Part shown: positions 1 to 6,860 of the stretch, in pieces
How the letters are laid out: every line of letters begins with the position of its first letter
Numbering within the stretch: the stretch's first letter is position 1
Source of the DNA: CAZCSY01 sp964501505
GTDB taxonomy: Bacteria > Omnitrophota > Gorgyraeia > Velamenicoccales > Velamenicoccaceae
Reading direction: 5' to 3'
Length of the DNA stretch: 15,065 bases
Assembly: GCA_964501505.1 (NCBI GenBank)
Contig: CAZCSY010000034.1
Location: 1 to 15,065, forward strand
The notes under the pieces: generated by a model
Database searches by the model: none
The model's input: the letters and a program-made list of their open reading frames with translations, nothing else
What the model was told of the DNA's origin: nothing
Program-made: the position numbers and the translations under genes

Positions 1-627
1 CTGCGCGTCCTGCAGGAGGGGGAGTTCGAGCGCGTCGGCGAGACCAAGACGCGCAAGGCCAACGTGCGCATCGTCGCGGCGACCAACCAGGCCCTGGAAG
101 AGTTGATCCGCGACGGGCGGTTCCGCAACGATCTTTATTACCGCCTCAACATCATCTCCATCGAGATCCCGCCCCTGCGCGACCGCAAGGAAGACATCTC
201 GCTTTTGGTCGAGCACTTTATCGAGAAGCATGCCGGGGGCCTGAAGAAGACCATCAACGGCATCAGCGATGAGGCCCTGCAGAGGTTGCTTAGTTACTCC
301 TGGCCGGGGAATATCCGGGAATTGGAGAATACCATCGAGCGGGCGTGCGTCTTGACGCGCGGGACGATGATCTTGATCGGCGACCTGCCCGAGAATATTT
401 TGAACTCGGCACAAAAGCTGGCGTCGGCCGCGGTGGCGGCCGGCACCAACGGCGGCTCGCTCAAGGATGCGCTGCGGGATCCGGAGAGAAAGCTCATCCT
501 TGACGCGCTCGACCGGGCCGGGTGGAACAAGAAAGAGGCGGCCAGGGCCCTGGGTATCAACCGCACGACCCTGTATAAGAAGATGAGCCAGTTCGGTATC
601 GATGTGAACAAAAGGAAACCGTCATGA
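1..627 (+). CDS. Sigma-54-dependent (NtrC-family) transcriptional activator, C-terminal part
   Basis: The frame is open from base 1, so the receiver or sensor domain, Walker A and the GAFTGA loop lie upstream of the window. What remains is the second half of the AAA+ domain: the sensor-I-like strand RIVAATNQ, the arginine-finger region FRNDLYYRLNI, IPPLRDRKEDI, and the sensor-II stretch SWPGNIRELENTIERA. A Fis-type helix-turn-helix follows near the C-terminus (KKEAARALGINRTTLYKKM). Members of this family hydrolyse ATP to open promoters bound by sigma-54 RNA polymerase. The stop overlaps the start of the PocR-GAF gene by 4 bases (ATGA). A sigma-54 gene ends about 1.2 kb away on the other strand. 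The family call is certain; the signal and target genes cannot be read here. Confidence 0.96.
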   Translation: MRVLQEGEFERVGETKTRKANVRIVAATNQALEELIRDGRFRNDLYYRLNIISIEIPPLRDRKEDISLLVEHFIEKHAGGLKKTINGISDEALQRLLSYSWPGNIRELENTIERACVLTRGTMILIGDLPENILNSAQKLASAAVAAGTNGGSLKDALRDPERKLILDALDRAGWNKKEAARALGINRTTLYKKMSQFGIDVNKRKPS

Positions 628-1688
628 CGACGCCAAGGGGTCTGCCGAACGGCAAGCCGGTCTTGACGGACCTGATCGGTCTGCGCGAATTGCAGGAGAT
701 GCAGGACAGTTTTGGGGAGGTGGCGAACGTCTCGATCCGCACCGTGGACCCGCAAGGCAACTTCCTGACGAAGATGAGCCACGCGCCGAGCCTGTGCGCC
801 CAGGCCCCCAAGGATAGTCCCTGGGGCGCTGCCCTGTGCCGGTCGTGCCTGCCGATGTTCCTGGGCGGGGAGGGGATCGTCGATGAGGAACTGAGCTTTG
901 ACTGTCTTCCTGGCCTGCGGCATTACCTCGTCCCCCTGAAGGTGAGCCGTTCCCGCAGCGAGTCGCAGATCCTGGGCTACATGATCATCGGCCCCATCAT
1001 CTTCATGAAACGCCGGGAGAGATCGACCTATGTTGAGGTGGCCGAGCGCCTCGATATGAGCCTGGACCAATTGTGGGGTCTTCTCCTTGAGTTGCGCGTT
1101 TTTTCCTATAAAGGCATTCGTTCTTTCATCGATATGGTCGAGCACCTGACCGGTCGCATCCTGAACCTTTCCTTCGGCAAGTGGGCGATCCAGAATAAGC
1201 TGCGTAGCGGTGTGAGCCATCGCGTCTTTCGCGGTGAGGCGGGCGATGGCCGCGACGCCGTGGACGAATTCCTGAGGCTCTTTTTAGATTTGGTGATGGA
1301 CATCACCAATGGCAATCGCTGCTCCCTGATGCTGTGGGATCAGGATAATGAGGTCCTGAGTATCCGCGCGGCGCATGGGATACCGGAGGAGGTTGTCGTT
1401 GGGACCCGGCTGCGGCCGGGTGCCGGCGTGGCCGGTCTTGCCTTCGAGCAGAAGCGTTCGTTCCTCATCAGCGAAGACCGCTCCGACCCCGTCATCGCGG
1501 ACCGCCTCACCCAGCCCCAGATCTTTTCCTCCCTCGTCGTGCCCATCAGGGCCGGTGACACGGCGCTCGGCGTCCTCAACGTCGCCAGCGACCGCCAGAT
1601 GCCGGTCCAGTTCGACGGCTCGAGCCTGGCGCTCGTCACCCGCGCCGCGGGCCTGGCCGCCGTCGCCCTCCAATCTCTCCAACGGTAA
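624..1688 (+). CDS. PocR-domain plus GAF-domain sensory protein
   Basis: A 354-residue protein with no visible DNA-binding or catalytic output domain. Residues about 15-180 look like a PocR ligand-binding domain: LTDLIGLRELQEMQDSF, then cysteines C58, C72, C75 and C94, then DCLPGLRHYLVPLKV and LGYMIIGPI, which fit the conserved core of that family. Residues about 213-350 are a GAF domain (SLMLWDQDNEVLSIRAAHGI, GAGVAGLAFEQKRSFLI, SSLVVPIRAGDTALGVLNVAS). The ATG overlaps the stop of the sigma-54 activator and has an AAGGAA ribosome binding site at 611-616. The tight coupling suggests that it senses a small molecule or redox state and adjusts that activator; this is inference. PocR domains elsewhere bind small hydrocarbon derivatives, and the ligand here is unknown. 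Confidence 0.85.
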   Translation: MTTPRGLPNGKPVLTDLIGLRELQEMQDSFGEVANVSIRTVDPQGNFLTKMSHAPSLCAQAPKDSPWGAALCRSCLPMFLGGEGIVDEELSFDCLPGLRHYLVPLKVSRSRSESQILGYMIIGPIIFMKRRERSTYVEVAERLDMSLDQLWGLLLELRVFSYKGIRSFIDMVEHLTGRILNLSFGKWAIQNKLRSGVSHRVFRGEAGDGRDAVDEFLRLFLDLVMDITNGNRCSLMLWDQDNEVLSIRAAHGIPEEVVVGTRLRPGAGVAGLAFEQKRSFLISEDRSDPVIADRLTQPQIFSSLVVPIRAGDTALGVLNVASDRQMPVQFDGSSLALVTRAAGLAAVALQSLQR

Positions 1689-1824
1689 ACGGAATTCGAG
1701 GCGTGGTTTCTGCCTGGCCGCCCGCCGTTTTTGATACACTCTTGCAATCAGATGGGGAACTGTTTCCCGATGGCGTTAGAGACCTGAGGCCGATCTGTTT
1801 CGGATCTGTTCGGGACAGGGGGTG
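1689..1824. other. Spacer between convergent gene ends
   Basis: A 136-base gap separates the stops of the PocR-GAF gene (+) and rpoN (-). A five-T run at 1728-1732 follows a GC-rich stretch with only a poor stem (GGCG 1700-1703 with CGCC 1719-1722). A second weak stem, GGGAA/TTCCC with a 4-base loop, lies near 1755-1768. Neither is a convincing intrinsic terminator, and I see no gene here. Confidence 0.4.
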
Positions 1825-3195
1825 TCAGCTGAGGAGGTCTTCGCGTCGCTTGGGGGCGGAGGGGATGCGCAGGCCCTCGCGGTACTTGGCCACGGTGCGG
1901 CGGGCAATGTTCACCTTTTCGGATTCGGCCAGGATCCCGGCGATCGCCTGGTCCGAGAGGGGGTGGGTCTTGTTTTCTTCCTCGATCACCTCGCGGATGC
2001 GGCACCTGAGCCGCTCGGCAGAGACGTCCTCGCCTTGCGTATTCTTGATCCCCGTGGAAAAGAACTCGCGCAGGGGGAAGATGCCGATCGGCGTCTGGAC
2101 GTATTTGTTCATGATGATGCGCGAGATGGTGGATTCGTGCAGCTCGGTCCGGGCCGCAATTTCTTTCAGGGTGAGAGGCTTGAGCCGTTCCATGCCTTCC
2201 AGGAGCGCCTCTTTCTGGATATCGACGATCAACTCCACGACGCGGCGGATGGTATCGCGCCGCGTCTGAACCGCGTGGATGAGGCGCGTGGCGTTCCTTA
2301 TTTTTTCGCGGATGAAATCCTTGGTCTTGTCATCCACCGTGCGCGAACGCAGCATGCCGCGGTAGGACGCGCTGACGCGTACGCTCGGCACCTTGTCGTC
2401 GTCCGTGATGACGACGAGCTCACCGTCTTTTTCCTCGATGAAGACGTCCGGGATCACATATACCGCTTCGTCCGTGGCGAAGGCCCGGCCGGGCTTGGGT
2501 TCGAGGCTGTGGATCTTGTGGATCTTTTCGGCAAGTCCCTCGCGGCTGCACTTGAGCTTGCGGCAGATGTTGTCAAAGTGGTGTTCGGCGAGCTCATCGA
2601 GGTAATTTTCGATGAGATTCTGCAGGATCGGATCTTTTTCCTGGCGGCGCCGGAGCTGAATGAGCAGGCACTCCTTGAGGTTGCGCGCGCCCACGCCGGG
2701 TGGGTCGAAGGTCTGGATGAGCCGCAGGGTTTCCTCGAACTCCTCATCGGTGAACGTCAAGTTCGGTTCGGGTGTCTGGATTTCTTCCATCAGGTAGCCG
2801 TTCTCGTTGATGTGCATGATGATATGCATGCCCAGGGCGACCTGTTTTTGGTCCCGCGCGCTGATGCGCAGCTGGCGCAGGAGGTTCTCGTTCAGCGTCT
2901 CTCTCGGCCCCGGCACGGGCCGTTCGTAGTTGGCGATCTCCCGGGGGAGGACCTCCCGGCTCAAGCCGGCGTAATCGTTTTCGTCCTCGGACGCCGAGGC
3001 GGCCTTGAGGCGTTCAGGGAGGGTCTCGGCGGTGGACGGGGGGATGACCTCTTCCAGGACGGGGTTCTCCTGAATCTCGGCCTCAACAAGCCTCCTGAGC
3101 TCGAGGACCGGCAGCTCCAGCGCCTTGATCGTTTGGCGCAGGCTCTGGGAAAAGACGGCCTTCTGGTGTTGTTCCAGCCTCGCTTTGTTCGCCAT
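1825..3195 (-). CDS. rpoN: RNA polymerase sigma-54 factor
   Basis: Full-length sigma-54, 456 residues, near the family's usual length. Region I covers about 1-49 (SLRQTIKALELPVLELRRLV, EIQENPVLEE), the part that contacts activators and holds the closed complex. The core-binding domain spans about 95-290 (FDPPGVGARNLKECLLIQL is typical). A helix-turn-helix lies near 352-376 (TLKEIAARTELHESTISRII), and the RpoN box ARRTVAKYRE at 431-440 reads the -24 element. Region I is less glutamine-rich than in proteobacteria. It is the only gene on the minus strand and is transcribed divergently from the receiver gene. Start chosen at 3195 because region I begins there and a -10 box lies six bases upstream. 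Neighbouring a sigma-54 activator suggests a locally grouped regulon. Confidence 0.98.
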   Translation of the reverse strand: MANKARLEQHQKAVFSQSLRQTIKALELPVLELRRLVEAEIQENPVLEEVIPPSTAETLPERLKAASASEDENDYAGLSREVLPREIANYERPVPGPRETLNENLLRQLRISARDQKQVALGMHIIMHINENGYLMEEIQTPEPNLTFTDEEFEETLRLIQTFDPPGVGARNLKECLLIQLRRRQEKDPILQNLIENYLDELAEHHFDNICRKLKCSREGLAEKIHKIHSLEPKPGRAFATDEAVYVIPDVFIEEKDGELVVITDDDKVPSVRVSASYRGMLRSRTVDDKTKDFIREKIRNATRLIHAVQTRRDTIRRVVELIVDIQKEALLEGMERLKPLTLKEIAARTELHESTISRIIMNKYVQTPIGIFPLREFFSTGIKNTQGEDVSAERLRCRIREVIEEENKTHPLSDQAIAGILAESEKVNIARRTVAKYREGLRIPSAPKRREDLLS

Positions 3196-3201
3196 ACCTT
3201 A

Positions 3202-3230
3202 ATTATAGCACATTCCGGCCGCCGGGTCAT
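3202..3230 (-). promoter_or_regulatory. Sigma-70-type promoter of rpoN, probably giving a leaderless mRNA
   Basis: Read on the minus strand, a perfect TATAAT (3207-3202) is preceded by ATGACC (3230-3225), four of six matches to TTGACA, with 17-base spacing. The ATG of rpoN begins at 3195, seven bases past the -10 box, which is where transcription would start. The six bases between (TAAGGT) leave no room for a ribosome binding site. Confidence 0.7.
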
Positions 3231-3270
3231 TTTCCGTTGAGCAAAAGGCGTGCCGGCCGGGGTAAACTGC

Positions 3271-3298
3271 TTGCATTCTGACCCTGGTGGAGTAAAAT
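3271..3298 (+). promoter_or_regulatory. Possible promoter of the receiver/cyclophilin operon
   Basis: TTGCAT (3271-3276) and TAAAAT (3293-3298) are 16 bases apart. The -10 is five of six; the -35 is only three of six. A start seven bases beyond the -10 would fall at or next to the ATG at 3306. GGTGGAG at 3286-3292 could instead be a distant ribosome binding site from a promoter further upstream, so the assignment is open. Confidence 0.35.
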
Positions 3299-3305
3299 AA
3301 TTGCC

Positions 3306-3680
3306 ATGAGTCCGAAGGGGGACAGGACAAAAATCCTTATCGCGGATGATGATGTGGAAATTTGCGAGTCGCTGCGCCGCTATATGGAGCGACGGGGGTA
3401 TGCCGTGGCCGTAGCCTTTGACGGCGCGCAGGCCCGTCAGCTGATCGAGGAGGAGCGGTTTGACTTCTTCTTCCTCGATTGCAGCATGCCGGAGTTGACG
3501 GGGCTGGAGCTGCTCGAGTCGGCCCGGCGCAACAACCCCAGGGCGAAGATCGTCATCGTCTCAGGATTTCCTTCGGTGAATGACGAGATGCTCCGCGGCA
3601 TGGGCGGGGACGCGTTCGTGCACAAGCCGGTTCAGCTTTCGGAGATCGACAAGATTCTCGCGTCCAAGGAGGACACATGA
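3306..3680 (+). CDS. Single-domain response regulator (CheY-like receiver)
   Basis: A 124-residue stand-alone receiver domain. The acidic pocket is D14-D15-D16, the phospho-acceptor is D58 (FFFLDCSMPELTGLEL), the switch residue is S86 (IVIVSGFPS) and the conserved lysine is K107 followed by P108 (VHKPVQ). Nothing follows the domain, so the protein has no DNA-binding output and must act through a partner, as CheY or Spo0F do. No histidine kinase lies nearby in the window. It is divergent from rpoN. The stop overlaps the ATG of the next gene by 4 bases, an unusual pairing with an exported cyclophilin. The family is certain; the pathway is unknown. Confidence 0.95.
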   Translation: MSPKGDRTKILIADDDVEICESLRRYMERRGYAVAVAFDGAQARQLIEEERFDFFFLDCSMPELTGLELLESARRNNPRAKIVIVSGFPSVNDEMLRGMGGDAFVHKPVQLSEIDKILASKEDT

Positions 3681-4231
3681 AGACATGGGGTATTTTTCTG
3701 CTGGCCGGGTTATTCATAACAACGATGGGGCAGGGCGTCGCGCGCGCCGGAGAGGATGAGCCGATGGTGGTTTTGGAGACGAATCAGGGCACGATCACCG
3801 TGAAGTTGTTCCCGGACGTGGCGCCCAAGGCGTGCGAGAACTTCCTGGGGCTGGTGCAGAAGGGCTATTACGACGGCATCACGTTTCATCGCGTGATCAA
3901 AAATTTCATGATCCAGGGCGGCGACCCGACGGGCACGGGCGCAGGCGGTGCGTCGATCTGGGGGAAGAGTTTCGAGGACGAGGTCCGGCCGGACGTGACG
4001 TTCGATAAGCCCGGGATCCTCGCCATGGCCAATGCCGGCCCCGGCACCAACGGCAGTCAGTTTTTCATTACCGTGGTGCCCACGCCGTGGCTCAACATGC
4101 ACCATACGATTTTCGGCGAGGTCGTGGAGGGGTATGACGTCGTCAAGAAGATCGTCGAGGTGCCGGTCGGCGCCCAGGATAGGCCCAGGGAGACGCAAAA
4201 GATCATCCGCGCCACCGTCAAAAAGCCGTGA
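3677..4231 (+). CDS. Exported cyclophilin-type peptidyl-prolyl cis-trans isomerase
   Basis: A 184-residue cyclophilin with an N-terminal Sec signal peptide: MKT, a hydrophobic stretch at about 5-18, and a likely cleavage after A22-R23-A24. The enzyme should therefore work outside the cytoplasm, probably in the periplasm, on folding of exported proteins. The active-site elements are intact: FHRVIKNFMIQGGD with catalytic R72, F77 and Q80, then NGSQFFIT with F130, then W138 and H143 in PWLNMHHTIFGEV. The size matches compact bacterial PpiA-type enzymes. A strong ribosome binding site, AAGGAGG (3666-3672), lies four bases before the start, and the gene overlaps the upstream receiver gene by 4 bases. 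The catalytic function is secure; the substrates are unknown. Confidence 0.96.
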   Translation: MKTWGIFLLAGLFITTMGQGVARAGEDEPMVVLETNQGTITVKLFPDVAPKACENFLGLVQKGYYDGITFHRVIKNFMIQGGDPTGTGAGGASIWGKSFEDEVRPDVTFDKPGILAMANAGPGTNGSQFFITVVPTPWLNMHHTIFGEVVEGYDVVKKIVEVPVGAQDRPRETQKIIRATVKKP

Positions 4232-4256
4232 ACCCTGCCGCCGCGTCCTGTCCAAT

Positions 4257-4285
4257 GCCCTATCGCAACTTGGTTGTGACAGGGC
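4257..4285 (+). other. Hairpin between the cyclophilin and methyltransferase genes
   Basis: GCCCT at 4257-4261 pairs with AGGGC at 4281-4285, and the inner part (TCGCAAC with GTTGTGA) closes a TTG loop. The stem has 12 pairs, one of them G-U, with one A-C mismatch. No T-run follows, so it is not a standard intrinsic terminator; it may slow, pause or protect the transcript. An alternative stem, CCTGTC 4247-4252 with GACAGG 4278-4283, competes with it. Confidence 0.45.
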
Positions 4286-4316
4286 CTCCGGGCCGGGGTC
4301 AAGGAGCCGTGAGGCC

Positions 4317-4847
4317 ATGATCAATCTGAGGGATGCCAAAGAACGCAACCGGACGCTGCTGACCTTTACCGTCGGTGGCTCGTTCATCATGTGTCTGTGG
4401 ATGGGCGGGCCGTACCTCATCTTCCGCTTTTGCGATCCCCTCATCGGAAAGTTCTCTCCGGGGGCGTGGCGCTGGGGAGGGGGTGTCTTCGGGGCGCTGG
4501 GGTATGCGTTGGCCGTCTGGTGCGTGATGCTCTTTATCCGTGTCGGAGAGGGCACACCGCTGCCCTTTTCTCACCCTCAGCGGCTGGTCATCGTGGGGCC
4601 CTACCGGTACGTGCGCAACCCCATGGTGCTGGGGACCGTCCTTTTTTTATTCGGTAACGCCCTCGTCTTAGGGTCATACGGCATCTTCATCTACGCGGCC
4701 CTGGTCTTTTTGACGATGCATTTCTTTGTGCTCGTTGAGGAACGCTCTCTCGCGCGGCGCTTTGGCGCCCCCTACCTGACGTATCGGGACCAGACACCCC
4801 GCTGGTGGCCGAGGTTCTCCCCCTGTTATGGAACAATTCAACATTAA
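4317..4847 (+). CDS. Integral membrane methyltransferase, ICMT/PEMT family
   Basis: A 176-residue protein with several membrane segments (about 13-37, 52-76, 103-118, 120-139). The C-terminal half carries the signature of isoprenylcysteine carboxyl methyltransferase and phospholipid methyltransferase relatives: GPYRYVRNPMVLG (94-106), then EERSLARRFGAPYLTYRD (141-158) and PRWWPRF. Such proteins bind S-adenosylmethionine and methylate membrane-bound substrates. Start at 4317 chosen because AAGGAG (4301-4306) sits ten bases upstream; the same frame is open further upstream but runs through the cyclophilin gene. The 3' end overlaps the OlsB-like gene by 20 bases, so the two are co-translated. 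That context makes a lipid head group or lipid precursor the likely substrate, which is inference. Bacterial prenylcysteine is not expected. Confidence 0.85.
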   Translation: MINLRDAKERNRTLLTFTVGGSFIMCLWMGGPYLIFRFCDPLIGKFSPGAWRWGGGVFGALGYALAVWCVMLFIRVGEGTPLPFSHPQRLVIVGPYRYVRNPMVLGTVLFLFGNALVLGSYGIFIYAALVFLTMHFFVLVEERSLARRFGAPYLTYRDQTPRWWPRFSPCYGTIQH

Positions 4848-5583
4848 GTTGGCAAAGAGCGCCAACGAAGTGCGCTCTGCTCAGCGCTTGAGGTATCAGG
4901 TTTTCGTGGAGGAGATGGGGTGTCGTCTGTCCGCTCTCCGCGACGAGCGGATCGACGTCGATCCCTTTGATGAGCTCTGTGATCATATTATTATCATCGA
5001 CCGGCGCACGGGTGCGACGATCGGGACGTATCGCCTTTTGCGGCGTTCCCGCCTGGGGCCGAAAGACCGCTTTTACGCGGAGGGGGAGTTTGATATTGCG
5101 TCCATCCGGCGGCTGCCCGGCGAGATCCTGGAGTTGGGACGTTCCTGCGTGCACAAGGATTACCGGCGGCAGGCCGTCCTGAACCGTTTGTGGGCCGGGA
5201 TCCTGGCGTATGGCCGGCAACACCGCGTGACGTATCTCTTTGGCTGTTCGAGCGTGTACACGGCCGAGCCCAAAGAGGTGAGCCGTTTTTATGACCTGTT
5301 GTCCCGTAGATACGGGGCCCCGCCCGCCTGCCGCGTCACGCCTCTTAAAGGACGCGAGGTGCCGGATCTGACGCCGGGTATCCTGAGGCGGCGCGATGAG
5401 AAGGAAGTGTTGCTGAGGCTGCCGGTCCTGATTCGTTCTTATATGAAGATAGGCGTGCGTGTCTGCGGGCCGCCGGCCTGGGATAAGGAATTCGGGACCG
5501 TCGATTTTTTTGTTCTCTTGGACGTTGCCGAGATGTCATGGAGTTATATGCAGCGTTTGGGCATTAAAGAGGTTGCGGCGTGA
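4828..5583 (+). CDS. olsB: OlsB-like N-acyltransferase (GNAT fold), first step of ornithine lipid synthesis
   Basis: A 251-residue protein of the OlsB family (L-ornithine N-alpha-acyltransferase), which moves a 3-hydroxyacyl chain from acyl carrier protein to the amino group of ornithine to give lyso-ornithine lipid. Typical elements are RYQVFVEEMG (22-31), GTYRLLRRSRLG (66-77), FYAEGEFDI (82-90), LELGRSCVHKDYRRQAVLNRLW (101-122, the acyl-donor core) and LFGCSSV (137-143). The downstream PlsC-type gene overlaps by 4 bases and would supply the second acylation, supporting the call. Related families include PEP-CTERM-associated N-acyl amino acid synthases and acyl-homoserine lactone synthases; the PlsC partner argues against these but does not exclude a different amino acid head group. 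Confidence 0.82.
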   Translation: MEQFNIKLAKSANEVRSAQRLRYQVFVEEMGCRLSALRDERIDVDPFDELCDHIIIIDRRTGATIGTYRLLRRSRLGPKDRFYAEGEFDIASIRRLPGEILELGRSCVHKDYRRQAVLNRLWAGILAYGRQHRVTYLFGCSSVYTAEPKEVSRFYDLLSRRYGAPPACRVTPLKGREVPDLTPGILRRRDEKEVLLRLPVLIRSYMKIGVRVCGPPAWDKEFGTVDFFVLLDVAEMSWSYMQRLGIKEVAA

Positions 5584-6371
5584 GGGCTTTCTTTAAAGGT
5601 CTGGCCTGCTTTTTTTGTTTTTGGGTCTATTTCTTTACGGAAGTCCTCCTGGCCCTTCTTTTTTTCTTTCTTCCCAAAAGGACGAAGCGGCGCTGGGCCG
5701 CGCGCCTCATTCATGTCTTTACGCGATGCCTGGTCGGGCTCCTCGGTATCCGGATCCGCGTGGCGGGCGCGCTTGGAGCGGCGAGGAAATTGCGCGGTGC
5801 GCTTCTGGCGCCGAACCATTTGAGCTATATCGACGGACTCGTCATGGCGGCGGTCTTTCCGTTGATCTTTGTCAGCAAGAGCGATCTGAAGTCCTGGCCG
5901 GTGATCGGCTGGATGACCCGGCTCTCGGGGACGATCTTCATCGACCGCAGCCGGCGCAATCACCTGTTGGATTCCATTCAGGAGATGGTCGTCACGCTGG
6001 CGCAGGGGACGCACGTCCTGTTTTTCCCCGAAGGCACCACCACGAACGGCGAGGTCCTGCTGGTGTTCAAGAGCGCCGTTTTTGACGCGCCGATCCAGGC
6101 TGGCGCGACGGTGGTTCCGGTGAGCATCGTCTATCACAGCGTGGACGGCGCGCCTTTTTCGCGCGCCAACCGGGATCGGATCTGTTGGTACGGGGACATG
6201 ACGTTCTGGGATCACTTCGTCGCTCTTTTGCGATGCCGCTCGGTGGACGTGTCGCTTGAGATCCATGAGCCGATCTGGACGGATGTGCCGGCGGGATCTG
6301 CAGACGTGAGGAAAGAGCTCTGCGACCGGACGTACGCGGCAGTGGCCGGTGGGGTTCGGCTTTTGGTTTAG
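5580..6371 (+). CDS. olsA: PlsC/OlsA-like 1-acyl-glycerol-3-phosphate (lyso-ornithine lipid) acyltransferase
   Basis: A 263-residue acyltransferase with an N-terminal membrane anchor (about 7-31, rich in phenylalanine). Block I is NHLSYID with catalytic H80 and D85, block II is FIDRSRRN (120-127), block III is FFPEGTTTNG (148-157), and a VVPVSIVY block follows. The start is GTG at 5580, overlapping the upstream stop (GTGA), with AAAGAGG at 5566-5572 as ribosome binding site. Proteins of this type either make phosphatidic acid or, when paired with OlsB, esterify lyso-ornithine lipid; the coupling favours the second role. A dual role is possible. The enzyme class is secure; the substrate is inferred from context. 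Confidence 0.88.
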   Translation: MRAFFKGLACFFCFWVYFFTEVLLALLFFFLPKRTKRRWAARLIHVFTRCLVGLLGIRIRVAGALGAARKLRGALLAPNHLSYIDGLVMAAVFPLIFVSKSDLKSWPVIGWMTRLSGTIFIDRSRRNHLLDSIQEMVVTLAQGTHVLFFPEGTTTNGEVLLVFKSAVFDAPIQAGATVVPVSIVYHSVDGAPFSRANRDRICWYGDMTFWDHFVALLRCRSVDVSLEIHEPIWTDVPAGSADVRKELCDRTYAAVAGGVRLLV

Positions 6372-6389
6372 GAAGGGGGAGGGGGCCTT

Positions 6390-6860
6390 ATGGCTCGGGC
6401 GCGCATCGATCAGCAGGGGATCCTGCCGTCTTTCATGCTCCGCGGCCGCGGCGGAGAGGTTTTTGACAGCGTCGATTTGAGGAGGAAGAAGAGCCTGGCG
6501 CTCTTCATGCTCTCGCGGCCCAGCACGTCGTTTCTATTGGGACTGGAAGAGGCGGCGTCAGATATGAGGGAGCGCGGGGCCGAGGTCGTGGTGGTCTGTC
6601 CGTGTCCGGCAGAGCAGGTCGAGCGGCTCCAGCGCGCCCACCGTCTGACCAGTATCCTCCTGGCCGACGAGCAGCGCGAGGTCTTCGACCGCTTTGTCGA
6701 GGCGGCAACCGACGAGCCGGCCTGCGCCCTTTTCGTCGCCGACCGCTCCGGCACGGTCTACTTCCGCTGCGCGGGCGAGAGTCCCGACGCCCTCCCGTCC
6801 TGGGACGACATCAAGAAGGCCATTTCCTTCGTCGAAAGCCAATACGTCCCTCCAAAGTGA
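6390..6860 (+). CDS. Peroxiredoxin/redoxin-fold protein without the peroxidatic cysteine
   Basis: A 156-residue protein with the order of an AhpC/TSA-type redoxin: an ILPSFMLRGRGGEVFDSVDLR lead, the strand SLALFMLS (35-42), a helix with RERGAEVVVV (61-69), and FVADRSGTVYFRCAGE (115-130). The loop after the first core strand, where peroxiredoxins carry PxxxT/SxxC and redoxins CxxC, reads SRPSTSF, so the catalytic cysteine is absent. The remaining cysteines are C70, C72 (a CPC pair after a strand), C112 and C127. A strong ribosome binding site (6371-6385) lies just after the olsA stop, placing it in the lipid operon. The last lysine codon and the stop codon lie inside the palindrome at 6854-6926. 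It may be a non-catalytic or regulatory protein; the function is not known. Confidence 0.7.
   Translation: MARARIDQQGILPSFMLRGRGGEVFDSVDLRRKKSLALFMLSRPSTSFLLGLEEAASDMRERGAEVVVVCPCPAEQVERLQRAHRLTSILLADEQREVFDRFVEAATDEPACALFVADRSGTVYFRCAGESPDALPSWDDIKKAISFVESQYVPPK

Noticed and set aside
294..1220. A 308-codon minus-strand frame across the activator and PocR-GAF genes
   Set aside because: It crosses two well-supported coupled genes and its product has no motif; it is a shadow.
1822..3240. A 472-codon open frame on the + strand opposite rpoN
   Set aside because: It is the antisense shadow of a full-length sigma-54 gene in GC-rich DNA. Its protein has no recognisable domain, while the minus-strand product has the RpoN box and region I.
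4032..4316. Upstream extension of the methyltransferase frame
   Set aside because: It runs through the cyclophilin gene out of frame; a good ribosome binding site sits before 4317.
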